Of a DNA stretch of 9,663 nt, positions 5,732 to 9,663 are shown one piece after another. The notes below the pieces were generated by a model. That model saw only the letters and a program-made list of their open reading frames with translations. It was not told the DNA's origin and did not search any database. Position 1 is the stretch's first letter, and every line of letters starts with the position of its first letter. The stretch is from Deltaproteobacteria bacterium. GTDB taxonomy: Bacteria; Desulfobacterota; Syntrophorhabdia; Syntrophorhabdales; Syntrophorhabdaceae. Both the position numbers and the translations under genes were made by a program. Where the stretch lies: NCBI GenBank assembly GCA_003506795.1, contig DNYO01000143.1:1-9663 (forward strand). Direction: 5' to 3'.

Positions 5732-6535
5732 TTAAATCTTTCCGTCGGGCAATTGCACTTCCACAAGCAGTGGAAGATGGTCGGACGCCATTTTTGCATT
5801 CATGGAGCGAGGAACCTTGCAGTTTCTCACCACGATTTCCCGCGAAAGGAAGACATGGTCGAGCCGAAGAAATGGGGTGATGCTGGGCCAGGTTCTCCTG
5901 GGCCGGTGATTTCCCGGGAGAGAGAGCTGGGCATCGGCCAGCTTTTGCGAAAAGTCATGATGAACGTAGGATCCCGGAGTGGCATTCATATCGCCGCACA
6001 GCACGATCGGAGGACGGCACCGCGGATTACCAAGCCAGTCGGGACCCAGAAGGACGGCTGATTGAGTCCGGCGCCGGACCGGTGTGAGTCCAAGGTGGGT
6101 GTTGATGACCTGTATGCTATGGCCGTCGATGTCGACTTCAACCCAGAGGGCCCCTCTGCGGGGTTCTTTCCGACGCGAAGGAAGGCCTCCAGTCTTGACG
6201 GGTCGAATGGGATAGCGGCTCAGAATGGCATTGCCGTACCGCCCTTTCTGAATATAGAGGCTGGGATGAAAATGAAAGTTCATGTCCAGTTCACAGGCTA
6301 TCATACGCGCCTGGTCGACGCATCCCGTGCGGCTAAGACCCACATCCAGTTCCTGCAGCGCCACAATATCGGGATGGAGCCCTGCAATTATCTGCGCTAT
6401 CCTCAGCGGCATATTTTTTCCGTCATTGCCGATGCAGCTGTGCACGTTGTAGGTCATGATGGAAAACTTCAGAGGCGTATGCATGAAGTAAAGATAGGTC
6501 AAAACGCAGATAGTTTCAAGTTTCGCCGAAACCAT
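5732..6535 (-). CDS. Endonuclease/exonuclease/phosphatase (EEP) family metal-dependent hydrolase
   Basis: From the ATG at 6535 the protein has 267 residues with all EEP-fold (DNase I-like) active-site elements: N30 in TYNVH, E62 in LQELD, N145 and H147 in NTHLG, D182 and N184 in CGDMNATP, D226-H227 in RLDHVF and D252-H253 in SDHLP. These bind Mg2+ and cleave phosphodiester bonds; known members act on DNA, RNA caps, lipids or nucleotides, so the substrate is open. The start is uncertain: ATG 6535 has GAG just upstream, ATG 6484 would begin at the domain itself (MHTPLKFSIM, 250 residues) but lacks a ribosome site, and a TTG at 6583 would run over the dyad at 6542. The 17 extra residues contain a short hydrophobic stretch that could be a weak anchor. 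It is a single gene, divergent from the baeRF gene. Confidence 0.85.
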   Translation of the reverse strand: MVSAKLETICVLTYLYFMHTPLKFSIMTYNVHSCIGNDGKNMPLRIAQIIAGLHPDIVALQELDVGLSRTGCVDQARMIACELDMNFHFHPSLYIQKGRYGNAILSRYPIRPVKTGGLPSRRKEPRRGALWVEVDIDGHSIQVINTHLGLTPVRRRTQSAVLLGPDWLGNPRCRPPIVLCGDMNATPGSYVHHDFSQKLADAQLSLPGNHRPRRTWPSITPFLRLDHVFLSREIVVRNCKVPRSMNAKMASDHLPLLVEVQLPDGKI

Positions 6536-6541
6536 CTTCTC

Positions 6542-6558
6542 TGTGGCATAATACCCCA
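6542..6558. promoter_or_regulatory. 17-bp dyad, candidate activator-binding site of the baeRF operon
   Basis: TGTGGCA-TAA-TACCCCA matches the element at 2318-2334 at 15 of 17 bases and lies 79 bp upstream of the -24 box at 6621. An overlapping perfect inverted repeat, CCCCA-CCGC-TGGGG (6554-6567), extends it. It also sits just upstream of the likely start of the divergent EEP gene, so a bound regulator could influence both directions. Confidence 0.55.
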
Positions 6559-6620
6559 CCGCTGGGGATTCGATGTACTTCAAATATGTGAACTATGCGG
6601 TTTTATAGCCTTTTGGACGC

Positions 6621-6636
6621 TGGCACTTCCCTTGCA
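6621..6636 (+). promoter_or_regulatory. Sigma-54 promoter of the baeRF-dehydrogenase operon
   Basis: TGGCAC-TTCCC-TTGCA is a full match to the core -24/-12 consensus TGGCAC-N5-TTGCW. The predicted start is near 6647, giving a leader of about 70 nt before the ATG at 6717. It is the best of the three sigma-54 promoters in this window. Confidence 0.8.
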
Positions 6637-6716
6637 TCCCTGAACATTCTGGATGGTGGTTCGTTATCCGGCGTTGTCTGAACAGGGTACATTATTATAG
6701 AGAGAGGTGGGTATTC

Positions 6717-7871
6717 ATGGATATTCTTTCGAAAGAGCAATTGAGCGTTTTGATGGAGTACAGAGACGAACTGTGCGTTTCTCTTTACATGCCGGCTTTC
6801 CGGACGGGTCCCGAAAAGAGACAGAACCAGATTCGTTTCAAAAACCTTGTTCGCAAAGCCGAGGAGCAGCTCAACGCAAAACGCCTGCGTTCCGGGCAGG
6901 TGGAGGACTTCTTGTCTTCCATAAAGCCGCTCGTCAGCGATAATCAATTCTGGTCATTCTTTCAGAGTGAGGGTTTTTGCGCCTTCATATCAGGGAAGGA
7001 CCTTTTTTACTTTCGCCTCCCTCTCAGGTTTGATGAGAATGTCACAGTGTCGGGCCGTTTCCATCTAAAGCCCGTGCTCGGTCTTGTCTACAACGACAGC
7101 CGCTTTTTCGTGCTTGCCCTGGGTCTCAACGGGGCGCGGTTTTTTCAGTGTTCCCGCCACAGCATGAACGAACTTGTCATGGATAAGGTCCCGAAAAATT
7201 TCGATGAGGCCATGCAGTACAATGAACAGCAGAAGCAGCTTCACTATCACACGAATGCGCCTCAATCGGGAGGGAGAGGCATCGCTGTATTTCATGGCCA
7301 GGGCGGGGGAATCGATGACAAGAAAAGCAACATCCTGCAATACTTCAAGTTGGTCGACCATGGGGTCTCCGGTGTGATAGGACAGGAAAAGGCACCGCTT
7401 CTCTTCGCCGGTCTCGATCACCTTTTCGGAATCTACAAAAAGGCAAACAGTTATCCCTATCTCGCCCGCGAGAACCTCGCGATCAATCCCGAGGATCGGA
7501 CTGATGCCGAGCTTCACGAGAGGGCTATCGGGGTCATGGGTTCCCATTTTCTTGCCGCCCGTGACGAAGCGATCGATTCGTATCTCAATCTCGCCGGTAC
7601 AGGCCGTACGGCAGGTGACATAGAAACCATCCTGCCCGAAGCATTCGGCGGGCGCGTCGATTCCCTTCTAGTATCGCCCGGAGCGCCTCAATGGGGAAGG
7701 TTTGACCCGGCCAGCCGGAAGGTCGAGGTGCACGAAAGCCGTTCGGGGGATGACGAAGACCTTCTGGACCTTGCCTGCGCGTACACATACCTGAAGGGCG
7801 GCGCTGTTTATGATATTGCACCCGGATCGGTACCCGGGGTGCCGTCGCCGGCAGCTGTCTTCCGATTTTGA
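6717..7871 (+). CDS. baeRF family 3 protein (bacterial archaeo-eukaryotic release factor-like)
   Basis: This 384-residue soluble protein resembles the baeRF family 3 group, bacterial relatives of the archaeo-eukaryotic peptide-release factor aRF1/eRF1, predicted by comparative genomics to act at the ribosome in rescue or quality control. Seen here: the N-terminal signature LCVSLYMPAFRTGPEKRQN (19-37), an RNase H-like middle part with the glycine-rich stretch SGGRGIAVFHGQGGG (184-198), and a C-terminal L7Ae-like part with GRVDSLLVS (312-320) and DLLDLACAYTYLKGGAVY (348-365). A textbook GGQ tripeptide is absent; HGQGGG stands in a comparable glycine-rich loop. The start has GAGAGGTGGG (6700-6709) upstream. 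The next gene begins 37 nt after the stop. Biochemical function of the family is not established, so the ribosome role is inference from homology. Confidence 0.82.
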   Translation: MDILSKEQLSVLMEYRDELCVSLYMPAFRTGPEKRQNQIRFKNLVRKAEEQLNAKRLRSGQVEDFLSSIKPLVSDNQFWSFFQSEGFCAFISGKDLFYFRLPLRFDENVTVSGRFHLKPVLGLVYNDSRFFVLALGLNGARFFQCSRHSMNELVMDKVPKNFDEAMQYNEQQKQLHYHTNAPQSGGRGIAVFHGQGGGIDDKKSNILQYFKLVDHGVSGVIGQEKAPLLFAGLDHLFGIYKKANSYPYLARENLAINPEDRTDAELHERAIGVMGSHFLAARDEAIDSYLNLAGTGRTAGDIETILPEAFGGRVDSLLVSPGAPQWGRFDPASRKVEVHESRSGDDEDLLDLACAYTYLKGGAVYDIAPGSVPGVPSPAAVFRF

Positions 7872-7908
7872 TCATGAAAAACAGAGCATGGATGGAGGGG
7901 GCGGGACG

Positions 7909-8853
7909 ATGAAGATAGGGATTATCGGTGCGGGCCTTGTAGGCTCGACCGCCGCTTACACAATCGTTATGAAAGGTTTTGGGACGGAGATCATTCTCGT
8001 CGACAAGAATACGATGCGTGCGCGGGCGGAAGCAGCCGATATCCTCCACGCCGTTCCTTTCGGCCACTCCGTTGTCATACGGCAGGGTGATTATGCCGAT
8101 CTCGAAGGCAGTTCCGCCGTCATCGTAGCGGCCGGAAGAAGCAGGCTTGACGGACAGTCGCGCCTTGACCTGGCGGCTGACAATGCCGCCATATTTCGGG
8201 ATGTTATCCCGGCGATACTTGAACGTGCGCCCCGCACGGTCCTTGTGATCACCACAAATCCCGTGGATGTGATGACCCACGTTGCAAGCCGGATAGCCGA
8301 AGGATTGGGTGTACCTTCGTCACGAGTGATCGGGACCGGCACGGTCCTCGATACCGCCCGTTTCAGGACGCTTCTCGGCCAGTTTCTTGATATTGATAGC
8401 AATTACGTCCATGCCTACGTGATTGGAGAACATGGCGACTCGGAGGTAATGGCCTGGTCGCTCGCAAGGGTAGGGGGATTGACAATCGATGAGATCTGCA
8501 GTCTTCTGGAAAAAAAACTTGACGAGTCGCAGAAAGAGAAAATGGGCGAGGACGTCAGACGGGCCGCATACCATATTATCTCCGGCAAGGGAGCGACGTA
8601 CTACGGGATCGGCAGTGCGCTCGCCCATATTATCGATGTGATTCTTCACGATCACAGGGCCATCCTCACGGTCAGCGCCTTCATGTCCGATTGCGAAGGT
8701 ATCTCCGACGTAACTCTCTCACGGCCCCATATCCTGGGCGGGCAGGGCGTGCTGGCAAGTCTGCCGCTGCCCCTTAACGACCGGGAACGAACGGCCCTGA
8801 TAGAAAGCGCGCAGACCCTGCGTCGGGCCATCGACGGGCTGGGCCCGTTATGA
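7909..8853 (+). CDS. LDH/MDH-family NAD-dependent 2-hydroxyacid dehydrogenase
   Basis: This 314-residue cytoplasmic enzyme interconverts a 2-oxoacid and an L-2-hydroxyacid using NAD(H). The Rossmann motif is GIIGAGLVGS (4-13) and D32 marks NAD preference. Catalytic residues are D148 and R151 in VLDTARFR and H175 in GEHGDSE; R85 in SRLDL matches the loop arginine (R109 in LDH numbering). Most motifs are LDH-like (NPVDVMTHVA, GEHGDS, GKGATYYGIG), yet ungapped alignment of the substrate loop puts R79 where lactate dehydrogenases have Gln102, the residue that makes malate dehydrogenases accept oxaloacetate. The rest of that loop (RSRLDGQ) is unusual, so malate, lactate or another acid is possible. 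ATG 7909 is chosen over upstream in-frame starts because GGAGGGGG (7894-7901) precedes it and it opens directly with the Rossmann strand. It is co-transcribed with the baeRF gene. Confidence 0.88.
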   Translation: MKIGIIGAGLVGSTAAYTIVMKGFGTEIILVDKNTMRARAEAADILHAVPFGHSVVIRQGDYADLEGSSAVIVAAGRSRLDGQSRLDLAADNAAIFRDVIPAILERAPRTVLVITTNPVDVMTHVASRIAEGLGVPSSRVIGTGTVLDTARFRTLLGQFLDIDSNYVHAYVIGEHGDSEVMAWSLARVGGLTIDEICSLLEKKLDESQKEKMGEDVRRAAYHIISGKGATYYGIGSALAHIIDVILHDHRAILTVSAFMSDCEGISDVTLSRPHILGGQGVLASLPLPLNDRERTALIESAQTLRRAIDGLGPL

Positions 8854-8868
8854 CATCGAATGCCTCGC

Positions 8869-8896
8869 TGGTCAAAGCCGGGTGCGGTGCTATACT
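8869..8896 (+). promoter_or_regulatory. Possible sigma-70 promoter upstream of the ABM-like gene
   Basis: An extended -10 TG-C-TATACT (TATACT at 8891-8896, 5 of 6) lies 16 bp after a -35-like TGGTCA (8869-8874, 4 of 6). The predicted start is near 8903. It would give the ABM-like gene and the small ORF at 8937 their own promoter, separate from the sigma-54 operon upstream. Confidence 0.45.
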
Positions 8897-8936
8897 TGGA
8901 GTAGACACAGATCGTATGCGAAGGAGATGATGAAAG

Positions 8937-9074
8937 ATGCTCATGCCGGCAGAGATGATCGCGGCACTGGATTTTTCGCCATATTCGGACAAGGTATGGG
9001 ACAGGCATGAGATACGGGTGGGTTCCGCTATTTTCAATGAAAGAAAGGGGGTGCACCCATGTACACGAGACTGA
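8937..9074 (+). CDS. Possible 45-residue small protein
   Basis: An ORF starts at the ATG at 8937, with AAGGAG (8921-8926) 10 nt upstream, and encodes 45 residues beginning MLMPAEMIAALDFSPYSDKV. Its end overlaps the ABM-like start by 16 nt in another frame, a layout that allows translational coupling. The composition looks protein-like, but there is no recognised domain and the ORF is short enough to be chance. Alternatively the region is simply the leader of the next gene. Confidence 0.3.
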   Translation: MLMPAEMIAALDFSPYSDKVWDRHEIRVGSAIFNERKGVHPCTRD

Positions 9075-9382
9075 TTGTGGTGAATTTTGGACCTGGGATG
9101 CGGTCAACGGCGGAGATGGTGGCCGATACATTCGCCCCCATTTACAAAACCATGAAAGGATTTAAAGGCGCGACGTTCTTCAATGACTACGAAACCGGTG
9201 AATGCGGTGCTCTAAGCCTGTGGGAATCAAAGGGGGATGCCGAGGCTGCCACAGTAAGCCTGTGGCCGAAACTTCAGGAAGTCGCGGGCGGCATGCTGAA
9301 AGGGTCGCCCATCGTACGAATATTCGAACTTTACGAACCTAAGGTTCAGGCCCAGGAGCAAATTACCGGGGAAGGTATGTAG
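9059..9382 (+). CDS. ABM-like dimeric alpha/beta-barrel protein
   Basis: This 107-residue protein resembles the antibiotic-biosynthesis-monooxygenase (ABM)/dimeric alpha-beta-barrel superfamily, whose small subunits pair to form a barrel. The pattern is beta (TRLIVVNFG, 3-11), helix (TAEMVADTFAPIYKTM, 17-32), beta (GFKGATFFND, 34-43), beta (CGALSLWES, 49-57), helix (DAEAATVSLWPKLQEVAGGM, 60-79) and beta (PIVRIFELYEP, 83-93). No catalytic residue or cofactor motif is decisive, and many members are of unknown activity. The start is supported by AAGGGGGTG (9044-9052). It is likely expressed from the sigma-70-like promoter near 8869, possibly coupled to the small ORF that overlaps its start. Being an enzyme is not certain. 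Confidence 0.7.
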   Translation: MYTRLIVVNFGPGMRSTAEMVADTFAPIYKTMKGFKGATFFNDYETGECGALSLWESKGDAEAATVSLWPKLQEVAGGMLKGSPIVRIFELYEPKVQAQEQITGEGM

Positions 9383-9395
9383 TACCGTGAGCCGG

Positions 9396-9412
9396 GGACG
9401 GCATTGCTGTCC
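9396..9412 (+). terminator. Possible terminator of the ABM-like gene
   Basis: GGACGGC (9396-9402) pairs with GCTGTCC (9406-9412) around an ATT loop, giving 7 pairs including one G-U. It starts 13 nt after the stop codon. Only TTAT follows, so termination would be weak. Confidence 0.4.
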
Positions 9413-9436
9413 TTATGAAATAGCCTCCAGACGATC

Positions 9437-9467
9437 GCGATAAGAAAGCGATAAGAACTCTCTTATC
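9437..9467. repeat. Direct and inverted GATAAGA repeats
   Basis: GCGATAAGAA occurs twice (9437-9446 and 9448-9457) with an 11-bp period, one helical turn. The second copy forms a perfect 7-bp inverted repeat with TCTTATC (9461-9467) across ACTC. Three copies of one heptamer in 31 bp suggest a protein-binding cluster, or a hairpin ending the ABM-like transcript; only AAAA, not a T-run, follows on the plus strand. The rest of the 234-bp gap 9383-9616 holds a weak hairpin and the tRNA promoter. Confidence 0.4.
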
Positions 9468-9576
9468 AAAACGGATATTATTGCAAGTGCTTCCTGTGCC
9501 GCGCAAGATACCAGCACGACTGCGTTTTTGTGAAACTGGAACGATTCTGCACGAGGTGAAAATAATGAAATTGGTA

Positions 9577-9605
9577 TTGCACATAACCCCCGTGTATGTT
9601 ATAAA
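9577..9605 (+). promoter_or_regulatory. Sigma-70 promoter of the tRNA-Lys gene
   Basis: TTGCAC (9577-9582) and TATAAA (9600-9605) are separated by 17 bp, and TG at 9597-9598 makes an extended -10. The predicted start near 9612 is about 5 nt before the mature tRNA 5' end, typical of a dedicated tRNA promoter. Confidence 0.65.
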
Positions 9606-9616
9606 AACGATCTCAG

Positions 9617-9663
9617 GGGCCGTTAGCTCAGTCCGGTAGAGCAGTTGACTCTTAATCAATTGG
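9617..9663 (+). tRNA. tRNA-Lys (anticodon CTT), 3' part cut by the window end
   Basis: The acceptor 5' strand GGGCCGT (9617-9623), the D-arm from GCTC (9626) to GAGC and the anticodon arm GTTGA-CTCTTAA-TCAAT (9644-9660) are present, with anticodon CTT at 9651-9653. The sequence is close to bacterial tRNA-Lys. The variable loop, T-arm and acceptor 3' strand lie beyond the window, so the final fold cannot be checked. Confidence 0.93.

Noticed and set aside
6062..6643. 193-codon plus-strand open frame opposite the EEP gene
   Set aside because: It is antisense to a gene with all EEP active-site motifs and overlaps the sigma-54 promoter at 6621.
7585..8280. 231-codon minus-strand open frame spanning the baeRF-dehydrogenase junction
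   Set aside because: It crosses two well-supported plus-strand genes and shows no domain.
9564..9638. 24-codon ORF after GAGGTGAAAATA, running into the tRNA
   Set aside because: Its frame ends inside the tRNA-Lys D-arm and contains the tRNA promoter; the apparent ribosome site is probably chance.
121..9663. Search for mobile elements, CRISPR repeats, toxin-antitoxin or phage-defence genes
   Set aside because: No transposase, integrase, regularly spaced repeats or defence-type domains are seen. The tRNA could serve as an integration site, but no attachment repeat can be tested because the gene is cut at the window end.

Overview
This window looks like chromosomal DNA of a moderately GC-rich, Gram-negative, probably anaerobic bacterium of the Desulfobacterota (deltaproteobacterial) type. 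This is inferred from an NtrC-type activator, several sigma-54-type promoters, an exported HtrA/DegP protease, a baeRF family 3 protein and the general protein style; no marker gene fixes the taxon. Gene order is compact and there is no IS element, phage gene or CRISPR array.

Layout. (1) 121-1473 encodes an NtrC-family response regulator (receiver, AAA+, Fis-type HTH) behind a possible sigma-70 promoter; no partner kinase is in the window. (2) 1474-1730 is a non-coding stretch rich in dyads, with a sigma-54-like promoter in front of an 81-residue zinc-ribbon protein (1731-1976). (3) 1977-2458 is a 482-bp gap holding a strong terminator hairpin with a T-run, a long pyrimidine tract, two dyads and a second sigma-54 promoter. 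(4) 2459-5618 is a tight three-gene operon: an APH-fold phosphotransferase, an APS-kinase-like P-loop kinase and an HtrA protease. (5) 5732-6535 on the minus strand, convergent with the operon, is an endonuclease/exonuclease/phosphatase-family protein. (6) 6717-8853, behind a near-perfect sigma-54 promoter, encodes a baeRF family 3 protein and an LDH/MDH-family dehydrogenase. (7) A sigma-70-like promoter precedes a possible 45-residue ORF and an ABM-like dimeric alpha/beta-barrel protein (9059-9382). (8) A tRNA-Lys(CTT) gene with its own promoter runs off the right end.

How it may fit together. Three transcription units carry -24/-12 elements with correct GG/GC spacing. Each has, about 80-105 bp upstream of the -24 box, a 17-bp dyad of the form TGkGGCA-N3-TGCCCCA. 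The copies at 2318 and 6542 match at 15 of 17 bases; the one at 1523 is more diverged. The simplest reading is a local sigma-54 regulon driven by the activator at 121-1473, covering a small zinc-ribbon protein, a two-kinase plus periplasmic protease operon, and a putative ribosome-associated release-factor-like protein with a 2-hydroxyacid dehydrogenase. The activator-site link is inference; the promoters and dyads are read directly from the sequence.
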